A stretch of 64,000 nucleotides of DNA. Source: G963677445 sp963678275. GTDB lineage: Bacteria; Bacteroidota; Ignavibacteria; Ignavibacteriales; Melioribacteraceae. Of the stretch, positions 44,206 through 53,728 are shown piece after piece (the first letter of the stretch is position 1; each line of letters begins with the position of its first letter). The notes beneath the pieces are model-generated. The model was not told where the DNA came from. It ran no database searches and worked only from the letters and a program-made list of their open reading frames with translations. The position numbers were made by a program, and so were the translations under genes. Where the stretch lies: assembly GCA_963678275.1 (NCBI GenBank), contig OY782765.1, positions 1,860,001 to 1,924,000 on the forward strand, in the 5' to 3' direction.

Positions 44206-44374
44206 TAAAAATAACAATCGCGATCGCAGGTTTTATTCATTAAAAAACTGAAAAAAGGAAACATATATTTAGCAGATACAGACATCTTATTAAAATTGTA
44301 TGATTCCCATTAATTATCACTGGAAATCTATTCACATTACCCCGGTGATATTAATGTAAAAAACGATTAAAAAG

Positions 44375-44445
44375 CGGCGGAAGACGCGGCTGCCGGGAGA
44401 AGTATGTCTTACCACAACAAAAGACACAGGCATCTCATTTCGCCG
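44375..44445 (+). promoter_or_regulatory. Candidate structured leader RNA upstream of porin
   Basis: CGGCGG (44375-44380) can pair with CTGCCG (44390-44395). The enclosed AAGAC (44381-44385) can pair with GTCTT (44406-44410) as a pseudoknot, but that same GTCTT can instead pair with a second AAGAC (44421-44425). CGCCG (44441-44445) can also compete for the first CGGCG. Mutually exclusive pairings suggest a switchable leader. It matches no riboswitch class I can recall. Confidence 0.3.
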
Positions 44446-44490
44446 ACAGGTCAATCACAAAAATAATTCGATAAAAAACTAAAAAATATT

Positions 44491-45603
44491 ATGAAAAAAC
44501 TAAAACTTGTTTACATCACAACTGCGCTGTTTATCCTGACCTTTAACGAGATCATAAACGCGCAGATATTTGAAAAACCGGAAATTGACGCTCATCTGAT
44601 TTTACAACTCGAAAGCTTTGACGGGGATGAGATGGCTCCTTTTGCCGGTTATGAAACCCCTGTATCCAGATTCAGTATCCGCCACGCTTCAATAGAGGCA
44701 TCCGGCAAAGCAGGGAAAAAATTTGAGTATAACGTGGAAGCGGGCACCGCTACATGTCTCGCCGGAGGTCAGTTCACTTTAATGGACGCCTCGTTATTTT
44801 ATTACATTTTCCCTTATCTGAAAGTCGGTTTCGCAAAAGGGGAAATTTTAAGGGGATTTATGTTCTCGCAGGATTGCGGCAGCTTATTAACCGGTGAGAA
44901 AACCCGCTTCGCCAAAACTTTTGCCCCATGTCATCCGACAGGCGGAATTATTGAACTGGATTATAACTTTGAAAATAATTTTGGACTGCTTTTACAACTG
45001 GCCTATCTGAACGGAAAGGAAACGAACAATATTCAGGAGGAATACGATCAGAATGTGGGCATTGTTATCAGAACTCCGGTTAACGGGCTGGAATTCGCCG
45101 GGTATTATAACAGGATAAAAGCGAATTTCGGAACCGGTCCGGCGCCGGAATACAAGTTAATAAACGGCGAAGGAAACAGAATGGGATTCGGAGCCGGTTT
45201 TGAAAGAAAGAATTTTTCACTGAAAAGTGAATATTATATGCTGAAAGGATATTACAATAATCCCTTCAGCGGAACTCTATACGAGGACGCCGCCCAGACT
45301 CAATATATAAATTCGGAAGATATTGAAATGCGCGCGTTTTATATAGAAAGCGGCTATTCATTCACAACAGAATTAGGTAACCTGCAGTCAGTGCAGCCCT
45401 ATTTACGTTACCAAACCTGGGATAAAGCGGTCAATGCCTATGGAGATCATCAATATTCATACCTGACCATGGGGATAAATTTTTGGCTGGATAAAAAGGA
45501 GGAAATTTTCTTCCGGGTTGATTTCGAAAAACCGATTGACGCCCCGGAGGGTATTCAAAAGGACGCGTCACTTTTAATTTTAAGATTCCAGAAAGGATTC
45601 TGA
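44491..45603 (+). CDS. Outer-membrane porin, phosphate-selective porin O/P-like
   Basis: 370 residues with a signal peptide (KLVYITTALFILTFNEIINAQ) and alternating beta-strand pattern throughout, ending in the aromatic terminus of a barrel (LLILRFQKGF). Early strands (RFSIRHASIEASGKAGKKFEYNVE-type, then ASLFYYIFPYLKVGFAKGEI) resemble the OprO/OprP-type porins. Three cysteines (TATCLAGG, SQDCGS, FAPCHPTGG) are unusual for a porin and could form a disulfide. A long leader with a possible metal operator precedes it. A secreted sorting-domain protein follows 19 bp later, probably in the same transcript. Confidence 0.8.
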   Translation: MKKLKLVYITTALFILTFNEIINAQIFEKPEIDAHLILQLESFDGDEMAPFAGYETPVSRFSIRHASIEASGKAGKKFEYNVEAGTATCLAGGQFTLMDASLFYYIFPYLKVGFAKGEILRGFMFSQDCGSLLTGEKTRFAKTFAPCHPTGGIIELDYNFENNFGLLLQLAYLNGKETNNIQEEYDQNVGIVIRTPVNGLEFAGYYNRIKANFGTGPAPEYKLINGEGNRMGFGAGFERKNFSLKSEYYMLKGYYNNPFSGTLYEDAAQTQYINSEDIEMRAFYIESGYSFTTELGNLQSVQPYLRYQTWDKAVNAYGDHQYSYLTMGINFWLDKKEEIFFRVDFEKPIDAPEGIQKDASLLILRFQKGF

Positions 45604-45622
45604 TAACAACAGGAGTATAATA

Positions 45623-46492
45623 ATGAAAAAGATTAATAAGATACTTTATATATTTCTTTTCGGCATACTGATAAATTCAGTTTATGCTGAAATAGTAACA
45701 TTCTCACCTCTTGATGATATGTACACCGATGAAATAAATACCGGTCAGCATTCGGTTGACCAGTTATGGGTCGCTAATTACGCGCCGGTAAATAACTACC
45801 AGCGGATTATGATGAAATTTGATATCAGCTCCCTGGCCGGACAAGATATTAATAAAGCTGAACTGAATATTTACAGGTTCTTTGGATGCCCCTCGGGAGG
45901 AGCAACAACAGTGAGGATTTACGCGATCCTGGAAAGCTGGGATGAAAATTCATGGTCGCCCGAAACTCATATATCTTATGACGCTGGTAACCAATACGGA
46001 TTATATGTTTTTAGCGCCAATGGCATGCATACTATCGATATTACTTCATTAGCGCGGGCCTGGGCCGATAGCAGCGTGGACAATCACGGCCTGGTAATGA
46101 TAGCGGATGATAACTGTAAATTCGCGAAATGTTATTCAAAAGAGGCTTCAAACAGCGAATTCCAGCCATATCTGGAAATTGATTACACTGTTCCGACTAA
46201 TGTTGGAACCGATGATCATGACCTCATATTAAAAACTCTGGAGTTGTCGGCTTATCCGAATCCCTTTAACCCTTCAACTAATATTAAAATAGCCCTTAAG
46301 AATGGGAGTAAAATTGACATTAAAGCATATAACCTTGCCGGGCAGCAGGTTTCCGAAATTTTTTCAGGTTATCTTGCAGCCGGTAATTACACCTATCCTT
46401 TTAACGGCGCTAACCTCGCTGCCGGAGCTTATTTTATTATAGCGGCAACAGAGGAAACAAAAGAATGTTATAAAATCTTATTGATGAAATAA
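45623..46492 (+). CDS. Secreted DNRLRE-domain protein with C-terminal sorting domain
   Basis: 289 residues. Signal peptide (ILYIFLFGILINSVYAE), then a DNRLRE-type domain (about 23-190: DDMYTDEINTGQHSVDQLWV, QRIMMKFDISSLAG, AELNIYRFFG, TIDITSLARAWADSS, LVMIADDNCKFAKCYSKEAS, PYLEIDY), a beta fold common in carbohydrate-binding exoproteins. The last about 80 residues are a type IX-like sorting domain starting at LSAYPNPFNPST, ending YKILLMK. It probably sits on the cell surface. It lies 19 bp after the porin gene. Confidence 0.85.
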   Translation: MKKINKILYIFLFGILINSVYAEIVTFSPLDDMYTDEINTGQHSVDQLWVANYAPVNNYQRIMMKFDISSLAGQDINKAELNIYRFFGCPSGGATTVRIYAILESWDENSWSPETHISYDAGNQYGLYVFSANGMHTIDITSLARAWADSSVDNHGLVMIADDNCKFAKCYSKEASNSEFQPYLEIDYTVPTNVGTDDHDLILKTLELSAYPNPFNPSTNIKIALKNGSKIDIKAYNLAGQQVSEIFSGYLAAGNYTYPFNGANLAAGAYFIIAATEETKECYKILLMK

Positions 46493-46508
46493 TTATTCAA
46501 CATAAAAA

Positions 46509-46533
46509 GGGGACAAAATCTTGTCCCTTTTTT
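46509..46533 (+). terminator. Rho-independent terminator of the porin operon
   Basis: GGGACAA (46510-46516) pairs with TTGTCCC (46521-46527) around AATC and is followed by six T residues; A-tract at the 5' side extends the stem. Confidence 0.75.
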
Positions 46534-47027
46534 AATTGTATTGATTATTCCGAACGCAATTCAATTCTGCTCGAAATAGATAAGTTTTTTTCAAATTTCT
46601 CTAATTTCGCAGGTTGATGTAAAAGTGATACACAGGATAAAAGGGAGCCATCAAAATCCAAATCGAAATCGGGGGCTTTGACTCTTCACTCTCCACCAAT
46701 CCCTCTTCACTTCCGACTTGCCGGTTTATAATTATTTCTTTTGTTATTCCTTTTAGTCCTGGCTTATCCGGATCAGAATCTTCATGGGAGAGTCTATTCC
46801 TCATTTTTATCCGCATCGGAGGATGTAATTCGTAATTTTATTTGGCGGAATTTGGTGGCCTTTTTCCATTAAAACAGAACCGCAGCATTTATCCCATTCA
46901 AACAGCTATAGTTAATCTCACCTGAAACCATTCCGCCTCTTTTAATATATTGAGTATTACCATCGCTGTTATTCCCGGCTTCAACAGTTTACGGTGATGA
47001 TTTTTTAATCAGGGATGAAAGATTCCC
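46534..47027. other. Intergenic region before the DUF3160 gene
   Basis: About 0.5 kb. It holds a short fragment like the family A repeats (GTAATTCGTAATTTTATT at 46826) and otherwise nothing I can name. A 71-codon minus-strand frame at 46601-46816 has no ribosome-binding site and is not supported. Confidence 0.5.
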
Positions 47028-47056
47028 TTTACTTTTGATTTGAGCTTTATTATCTT
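47028..47056 (+). promoter_or_regulatory. Putative promoter of the DUF3160 gene
   Basis: TTTACT (47028-47033), a 17-bp spacer and TATCTT (47051-47056). Same -10 as the promoter of the sensor kinase cassette at 55364. Leader about 22 nt. Confidence 0.45.
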
Positions 47057-47084
47057 CACTCAGCACATTTATTTTGGAGGAGCA

Positions 47085-49646
47085 ATGAAATACAAACAAC
47101 TACTACCTGTTCTCTTCTTTGTCTTAGCCTTATCCGGACACCTGTATCCGCAAAATGGCTTTAACAAAGAAGCCTATGATCTGTTCTTACAACAGCATCA
47201 AAATCTTACAACCGATCAGTTGCTGGCGCTGCACCCTGCCGGCATGTTCGAGAACAATTCCGCGAGTATCTGGAATGAATCACTCTATCACGATTCCCTG
47301 GAAATTAAATATGAGCTGACCGCCGATGAGTTGTCACTCATAAATAACCATGGATTCGTCGTAACAGAAAGACTGCGCCAAAATACGTTCGGCGAGCAAT
47401 TTCTTGATATCTGGCATAATGATGTGCCTGTATTTGTTTCAAGCGACGCTATCCTGCACGCTTTTCACATGTCCTACGACAGAATTCTGAGGGACACCGA
47501 ATGCCATTATCTACAGGGGAATCTGGAGCAATTCCTCGAAGCGTTAAATAGCAGTTTTGGCGCCCTTCACAACAATTATTCAGGCAATCCCGACATGCTT
47601 CCTTATCTTCAGGATGTTGATCTATTCCTGACTGTGGGAAGAAAGCTGCTTGATAACTCAGCGCAGCCTCATTATTCCGTTAACAATTCCGCTATATCTG
47701 AATTGATAGGCTACATCATGGCTGAAGAGTATAAGGAAATACCTTTCTTTTCTGAAATAATCAGGAAAATTGATTTCAGCCAGTTTAAACCTCGCGGACA
47801 TTATGTTGACCAGATGTTTCCTGAGCTGGAGAATTATTTCCGGGCAATGATGTGGTTTGGCAGAAGTGAGCTTTACCTGCTCGCCCCGATAAGTGATGAT
47901 CCGAAACCGACACCTGAAGATATCCGGCGGCAGACCATTATGTCCTACCTTATCAGGGAACTAATTGATATTGCCGGTCAGCAGAGTGAATTCGACGAAA
48001 TCGACACCGTCATTCAGGCTTTTGTCGGTGAACAGGATAATGTTACAATCGCGAATCTGGATGAATTAAAACAGCTCTCAGGATTCCAGAACGCATCTTC
48101 CCTGCTCGATATGGAAACACTGACAACTTTCCAGGACACACTGAAAAACCAGCCCTTCGCGTGGCAGAAAATACTTTCCCAGTGTCTGAGCCGCGATCCT
48201 TTCAGTCCCGACAGCATTGTGCCCGCGTCAGCCTTTATGCTTTTCGGACAAAGATTTGTCGTTGACTCATATATCACCGGCGGGGTAGTTTATGACAGAA
48301 TTGAATATGAAGGAAATCTCATTTTGCGTATGCTTCCCGATCTGCTGGATGTCCTCTTTGCTTTGGGCAATGACGCGGCGGGACAAATACTTATTCCGGA
48401 ACTCAACCAGTATCATTACGGAACCAACCTCGCGGCTTTACGTTACCTCGTGGAAAATTACGGCCCCGATTTCTGGGACCTCTCGGTTTATAATATGTGG
48501 CTCGACGCTATAAGAACACTCAATCCGCCCGAAGATCGTTCGGAGCTTCCCCCGTTTATGCAGACAGCCGCCTGGTGGCAGATGAAACTCAATTCACAGC
48601 TCGCCTCCTGGACCGAACTGCGGCATGATAACCTGCTTTACGCGAAGCAGTCTTATTCGGGAATACCGATATGTTCTTATCCCCATAGTTATGTTGAACC
48701 GGTTCCACAGTTTTATGCCCGCTTAAAAGATATGGCATATAAAACAAATGAAAAACTCACCGGCACAGGAATACCATATATTACCATGATTACAAATTAT
48801 TTTGAAACATTCATGGCAACAATGGACACACTCGAATCAGTCGCCCAAAAGGAACTGGAAGGCACAGCGCTCACCGATGAGGAGAGATCATTCCTGGCGG
48901 GAATGCTCTTTGAAACACAGATGGGATGCGCCCCCACAGGTTACAGCGGCTGGTACGCAAAAATGTTTTATTATGATGAACCGATGGGAAATGACGGCCT
49001 TCTCAAAAAAGATTTTCTCGTTGCCGATTACCATACATCCCCGGCGGATGAAGGTGGAACAATCATTGGCTGGGTGGCCCATGCGGGAACAGGCCCGGTT
49101 GAACTGGCATTCCTCGCCGCCGAAACTCCTGATGGACAGAATGTGGCGTTTGTTGGTCCTGTGTCATCATATTATGAATATACAACCACCAATTTCCTGC
49201 GGCTCACAGATGATGAATGGGAAGAATCTTACCTCGCGCTCTCTTTGCGCCCCGACTGGGTTAACCTCTATCTGGCAAATAGTGAGGGAAATAAAATGGA
49301 TCCGGGCACAAACCTGATCACATTATTTGATCCTGAAGATGATGAACCGACAATTCCCGCGACTCATATAACGGCTCAGAATTACCCCAATCCCTTTAAT
49401 CCCGAAACACTGATTAAATTCACCATTCCGGGAAGTGAAACCGGCGCGAGAACCACCCTGAAAATATTTGACATCCAGGGGAGGGAAATCGCTACTCTTG
49501 TAAATAAAGAAATTCCGGCCGGCAATTATCTCACCAAATGGAATGGCCGCGACGCTTCCAACCACCCTGTGGCCAGCGGTGTCTATATATATGAAATAAG
49601 ATGCGGATCAAAAAAATTCGCCGGAAAAATGAATTTACTGAAGTAA
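47085..49646 (+). CDS. Secreted DUF3160 protein with C-terminal sorting domain
   Basis: 853 residues. Signal peptide (LLPVLFFVLALSGHLYPQ) followed by a DUF3160 region (about 80-750) with NHGFVVTERL, VPVFVSSDAILHAFHMSYDR, YSNPD-like helices, and MQTAAWWQMKLNSQLASWTELRHD. The C-terminal about 90 residues are a sorting domain beginning QNYPNPFNPETLIKFTIP and including WNGRDASNHPVASGVYIYEI. DUF3160 has no assigned activity; the large, helical secreted form is typical of this superphylum. I chose ATG 47085 because of GGAGGAG just upstream; an in-frame start at 47040 has none. Codon use is GC-richer than the neighbouring repeats. Confidence 0.88.
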   Translation: MKYKQLLPVLFFVLALSGHLYPQNGFNKEAYDLFLQQHQNLTTDQLLALHPAGMFENNSASIWNESLYHDSLEIKYELTADELSLINNHGFVVTERLRQNTFGEQFLDIWHNDVPVFVSSDAILHAFHMSYDRILRDTECHYLQGNLEQFLEALNSSFGALHNNYSGNPDMLPYLQDVDLFLTVGRKLLDNSAQPHYSVNNSAISELIGYIMAEEYKEIPFFSEIIRKIDFSQFKPRGHYVDQMFPELENYFRAMMWFGRSELYLLAPISDDPKPTPEDIRRQTIMSYLIRELIDIAGQQSEFDEIDTVIQAFVGEQDNVTIANLDELKQLSGFQNASSLLDMETLTTFQDTLKNQPFAWQKILSQCLSRDPFSPDSIVPASAFMLFGQRFVVDSYITGGVVYDRIEYEGNLILRMLPDLLDVLFALGNDAAGQILIPELNQYHYGTNLAALRYLVENYGPDFWDLSVYNMWLDAIRTLNPPEDRSELPPFMQTAAWWQMKLNSQLASWTELRHDNLLYAKQSYSGIPICSYPHSYVEPVPQFYARLKDMAYKTNEKLTGTGIPYITMITNYFETFMATMDTLESVAQKELEGTALTDEERSFLAGMLFETQMGCAPTGYSGWYAKMFYYDEPMGNDGLLKKDFLVADYHTSPADEGGTIIGWVAHAGTGPVELAFLAAETPDGQNVAFVGPVSSYYEYTTTNFLRLTDDEWEESYLALSLRPDWVNLYLANSEGNKMDPGTNLITLFDPEDDEPTIPATHITAQNYPNPFNPETLIKFTIPGSETGARTTLKIFDIQGREIATLVNKEIPAGNYLTKWNGRDASNHPVASGVYIYEIRCGSKKFAGKMNLLK

Positions 49647-49667
49647 CCAGTAAAAATATTAAAATGT

Positions 49668-49691
49668 AAGGGGCCCCGCGCCCCTTTTTTA
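49668..49691 (+). terminator. Rho-independent terminator after the DUF3160 gene
   Basis: AAGGGGC (49668-49674) and GCCCCTT (49680-49686) with a 5-nt loop, running into TTTTTTATT. Confidence 0.85.
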
Positions 49692-49787
49692 TTGCCCTAA
49701 AATCATAATCTTAATCTGACGAAGCCAGAAACAATGAGGAATTACGAATGACGAATTGGCTTTCCTCAAGTGTTACCAATTACTTGT

Positions 49788-50397
49788 CATTCCGGTTTTT
49801 TGCGTCCTTTGCAAAAAGACCGGAATCTAATGCCGATTTTTACTACCAACCAACAACAATTTTGCCATTTTGCGTAGAATTTAACTTCTTGCGGAGTAAT
49901 CTGGCAAGCCAGAAGTGAAAAGTCAGTTAATTGATAATTAAAAGATGATCCGGTTTATTTTATTAAAACATTCTGACCATCATTCTTATCCTGGTAATCC
50001 TGTTTTTTCGCGTCCATCAGTGAAATCCGCGAGTAATAATTCCCCGGTTAAAAAGGTAATAAGGTTGAAATTTTTGAGGGCTTGCTATTGCTACTAAGGT
50101 TAAAAAATCAAAAAATAAGGTTTCATTACATTCTTTTCATTCCTCATTCGTAATTCGTAATTCGTAATTTCTTTAGTGGCTTTTCTTCCACCTCATCAAC
50201 GAAATATGCGTAATCAAAAAATCTGCGGCTCTCTTGACCTTATTAATTGTTCATTGTTCATTATTAATTGTATTCTTGCCATTTTACGTAGAATTTGATT
50301 GCTTATGGAATAATCATAGACTGGCAAGCCAGAGATAATACGAATTAGGAATTAGGAATTAGGAATTGACTTTCCCCAGGTATTACCAATTATTTAT
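49788..50397 (+). repeat. Tandem array of long family A repeat, unit 1
   Basis: Unit begins CATTCCGGTTTTTTGCGTC, continues through AAGTCAGTTAATTGATAAT, GCGTCCATCAGTGAAATCCG, the core TGCTACTAAGGTT (50090), AATTCGT heptamers, TTCTTTAGTGGC and TTGCCATTTTACGTAGAATT. About 610 bp. A short fragment resembling the end of a preceding unit starts near 49735. No coding frame is conserved between units. Confidence 0.88.
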
Positions 50398-51012
50398 CAT
50401 TCCGGTTTTTTGCGTCTTTTGCGAAAAGACCAGCCAAAGCCGGGCAGGCCGGAATCTAATGCCGATTTTTACTGCCAACCAGCAACAATTTTGCCATTTT
50501 GGGTAGAATTTGACTTCTTACGGAGTAATCTTGCAAGCCAGAAGTGAAAAGTCAGTTAATTGATAATTAAAAGATGACCCGGTTTATTTTATTAAAACAT
50601 TCTGACCATCATTCTTATCCGGGTAATCCTGTTTTTTCGCGTCCATCAGTGAAATCCGCGAGTAATAATGCCCCGGTCAAAAAGGCAATAAGGTTGAAAT
50701 TTTTGAGGGCTTGCTATTGCTACTAAGGTTAAAAAATCAAAAAATAAGGTTTCATTACATTTTTTTCATTCCTCATTCGTAATTCGTAATTCGTAATTTC
50801 TTTAGTGGCTTTTCTTCCGCCTAAATCAGCGAAATCAAAATAATCTGCGGTCATTTTTCAATTGTTCATTGTTCATTGTTAATTATTAATTGCATTCTTG
50901 CCATTTTACGTAGAATTTGATTGCTTATGGAATAATCATAGACTGGCAAGCCAGAGATAATACGAATTAGGAATTAGGAATTGACTTTCCCCAGGTATTA
51001 CCAATTAATTGT
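50398..51012 (+). repeat. Tandem array of long family A repeat, unit 2
   Basis: Second head-to-tail unit, 615 bp, highly similar to unit 1. It contains a short insertion (AGCCAAAGCCGGGCAGGC near 50434) absent in unit 1 but present in unit 3. Confidence 0.88.
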
Positions 51013-51552
51013 CATTCCGGTTTTTTGCGTCTTTTGCGAAAAGACCAGCCAAAGCCGGGCAGGCCGGAATCTAATGCCGATTTTTACTGCCAACCAGCAA
51101 CAATTTTGCCATTTTGGGTAGAATTTAACTTCTTACGGAGTAATCTGGCAAGCCAGAAGTGAAAAGTCAGTTAATTGATAATTAAAAGATGACCCGGTTT
51201 ATTTTATTAAAACATTCTGACCATCATCCTTATCCTGGTAATCCTGTTTTTTCGCGTCTATCAGTGAAATCCGCGAGTAATAATGCCCCGGTCAAAAAGG
51301 CAATAAGGTTGAAATTTTTGAGGGCTTGCTATTGCTACTAAGGTTAAAAAATCAAAAAATAAGGTTTCATTACATTTTTTTCATTCCTCATTCGTAATTC
51401 GTAATTCGTAATTTCTTTAGTGGCTTTTCTTCCGCCTAAATCAGCGAAATCAAAATAATCTGCGGTCATCTTTCAATTGTTAATTGTACATTATTAATTG
51501 TTAATTGCATTCTTGCCATTTTGCGTAGAATTTGATTGCTTATGGAATAATC
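51013..51552 (+). repeat. Tandem array of long family A repeat, unit 3 (3' truncated)
   Basis: Third unit, about 540 bp, most like unit 2. It stops after TTGATTGCTTATGGAATAATC. Confidence 0.85.
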
Positions 51553-52427
51553 GTAATCATAATCCCTCCCCCGCAAGAAAACTGTACTACCCTACAGACA
51601 TCACCAATCCAGCCATCTTACTCTTACTCCTACTCTGATTTTTTATACCGATATCGAAAAATAATCATGTAATCCATAAATCCTTTAATCATGGTTCAGA
51701 CAATAACGGGATTGGATCATGCACATACTGTTATTTTCCTGTCAGCCGCTCCTTTGGCTAAAGCCCTTTGAGTGTGACCAAATTCGCCCGGAGTCTCCGG
51801 CCTGAAGGCGCGGAGTTATTTTCCTTGTGCTCTTTGTGCCTTCCCTGTGTACCTTGTGTTTATTTTTTCAGCATCCCGGCAGTTGATTTGGATTTCTATG
51901 GAAATAGCGCCCGTTTGAATAAGGTTAATAAGGTTTAGTTTGGTCGGGTGGTTTCCTATGCTAATAAGGAACCCCGATTTGGAAAAACGCCAAGTTTCAA
52001 ATTGGATAGCAACAATATAGCAGGGGCGATAACTTAACAAAAATAATTCAATGTTTCGAGATCGAAATCCCCTCCCTTTAAGATTTTAAGGGGAGGACGG
52101 GAGGGGTTTGATCTACCTTGAGATTTCTATAATCTGGTAAGAAGTCAAAATATTCGTAAAAAAAATGACTGGCTTTTTCTATGCGGGCTTTGCGTTTTCT
52201 TTTCCTTAGCGCTCCTTGCGTGGAACTCGCTCCCGGGATAATTAAATATAATCATTAAAGTCTGTTAAGCTTTTTGTGGAATTCAGCGCCCACTTTCCCA
52301 TCAAAAACTGCAGTAAACCAAATTCTTTGAATTATTAATTATTCATTATTAATTATTAATTGCAACTTAGCCATTTTACGCAGAATTTGTTTTCTTATGT
52401 ACTACTTTAACTCTAATTCTTTTTCCC
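51553..52427. other. Non-coding region with repeat fragments before the secreted-protein genes
   Basis: Contains a fragment of the short family A form (51590-51700: CTTACTCTTAC, ATACCGATATCG, AATCATGTAATCC), an inverted repeat CCCCTCCC/GGGAGGGG (52069-52076, 52099-52106), and AATTATTAATT-type A/T repeats with a TAGCCATTTTACGCAGAATT tail at 52370. A 74-codon minus-strand frame at 51816-52040 is not supported. Confidence 0.55.
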
Positions 52428-52456
52428 TTGCATTTATAGTTTATTTCAAGTAACTT
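52428..52456 (+). promoter_or_regulatory. Putative promoter of the 52496 gene
   Basis: TTGCAT (52428-52433), a 17-bp spacer and TAACTT (52451-52456). The GGAGGAGGT ribosome-binding site of the gene follows. Confidence 0.4.
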
Positions 52457-52495
52457 TATTCATAGATAGTAATTATCATACATTTGGAGGAGGTC

Positions 52496-53575
52496 ATGAA
52501 AAAAAATACAATTTGTATCGTTTTTATCTTTTCTCTTTTTACAATTACGTATGGGCAGACCAGCCAGACTGATGTCATCGATCCTCTTTACCCTTTTAAC
52601 TTTACGGTTACAAATGGTGAAGGGACATATTCCTTTCAGATTGGATTTGATCCACAGGCAACATCAGGCATAGATACTCTTTTTGGGGAGTGCTGGATTG
52701 GTGAACCCTGCGGCCCACCATCCAATATTTTTTGCTCCTTCCTCGAATTGGAACAGGGTTATGGATGGATAGATATTAGAAATGGCGACTTTCAATCTTC
52801 TGATGAACATATTTTTAATTTACATGCTTATGATGATTCTGTTTCCCTTACAGGTTATCTGCCTGAAACTGCCGGAACGGTTGAACTAAAAATTGTTGAT
52901 CCCTTCGGAGGTTACCTTTTCGAATATTATTATCATGACGGAGAGCAGGTTAACATGTCGCAAACAGGATATTCATATGGGCGCTATTTTCTTCAACTTA
53001 CCTACACCCCGCCTCCCGTTCCGGTTGAGCTGACAAATTTTTCCTCACAAATTTGCGATCAAGGGATAGAACTAAACTGGTCAACCGCCACTGAGAGTAA
53101 TAACGCCAGATTCGAAGTGGAAAGAAGTTCCGATAAAATTCAGTTCAACCTGACAGGCTCGGTTGATGGTGCGGGAACAACCACCGAACCGGAAAATTAT
53201 ACGTTCATAGATATTCTCCCCCTGCCGGGAATCAATTACTACAGACTGAAACAAATTGATTTCAGCGGCGATTACCAATTCAGCGATATTATTGAGGCTG
53301 GTTTCACACCCCTGGAATTCGCGCTTGAACAAAATTACCCCAACCCATTCAATCCCTCCACCTCAATAAAATACCAGCTTCCTGAAAAAACGCGTGTAAA
53401 AGTGGAAGTATTTAATATGCTCGGCCAATCGGTAAAAATACTTGTGGATGAGATAAAACCGGCAGGTTATTATGAAACTGAATTCACCCCGGTTAACCTC
53501 GCCAGCGGAGTATATATATGCAATATTAAAGCGGGTAAATTTGACCAGTCTGTGAAAATGGTTTATATGAAATAA
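52496..53575 (+). CDS. Secreted protein with C-terminal sorting domain, unknown function
   Basis: 359 residues. Signal peptide (TICIVFIFSLFTITYG), an N-terminal beta-rich region with no recognised domain, a linker PPPVPVELTNFSSQ, then a fibronectin-like segment (IELNWSTATESNNARFEVER, INYYRLKQIDFSGDYQFSD) common in these exoproteins, and a sorting domain from EQNYPNPFNPSTSIKYQLP to SVKMVYMK. The last 246 bp are about 94% identical in DNA to the end of the next gene. ATG 52496 has a very strong GGAGGAGGT ribosome-binding site; an upstream in-frame ATG at 52484 is less favoured. Confidence 0.85.
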   Translation: MKKNTICIVFIFSLFTITYGQTSQTDVIDPLYPFNFTVTNGEGTYSFQIGFDPQATSGIDTLFGECWIGEPCGPPSNIFCSFLELEQGYGWIDIRNGDFQSSDEHIFNLHAYDDSVSLTGYLPETAGTVELKIVDPFGGYLFEYYYHDGEQVNMSQTGYSYGRYFLQLTYTPPPVPVELTNFSSQICDQGIELNWSTATESNNARFEVERSSDKIQFNLTGSVDGAGTTTEPENYTFIDILPLPGINYYRLKQIDFSGDYQFSDIIEAGFTPLEFALEQNYPNPFNPSTSIKYQLPEKTRVKVEVFNMLGQSVKILVDEIKPAGYYETEFTPVNLASGVYICNIKAGKFDQSVKMVYMK

Positions 53576-53626
53576 TATATACTTAGAATCAAATAACAGG
53601 CATAAATTAGTACATTGTTTATTAAC

Positions 53627-53655
53627 TTGACTTTAAGCATAGTTATCGTTAACAT
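53627..53655 (+). promoter_or_regulatory. Putative promoter of the 53729 gene
   Basis: TTGACT (53627-53632), a 17-bp spacer and TAACAT (53650-53655), about 70 bp before the start codon. Confidence 0.5.
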
Positions 53656-53728
53656 ATATTAAAAAACTGCGGCCATAAAGGAGTGGATGGGGTAGTATAA
53701 TTTAATTTTCTGATAATAAAGGTATTTT

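Noticed and set aside
46601..46816. 71-codon minus-strand frame between the porin operon and DUF3160 gene
   Set aside because: No ribosome-binding site, low-complexity composition and proximity to repeat fragments; no recognisable protein.
51816..52040. 74-codon minus-strand frame in the repeat-rich region
   Set aside because: Unconvincing composition and no start signals in a non-coding repeat area.
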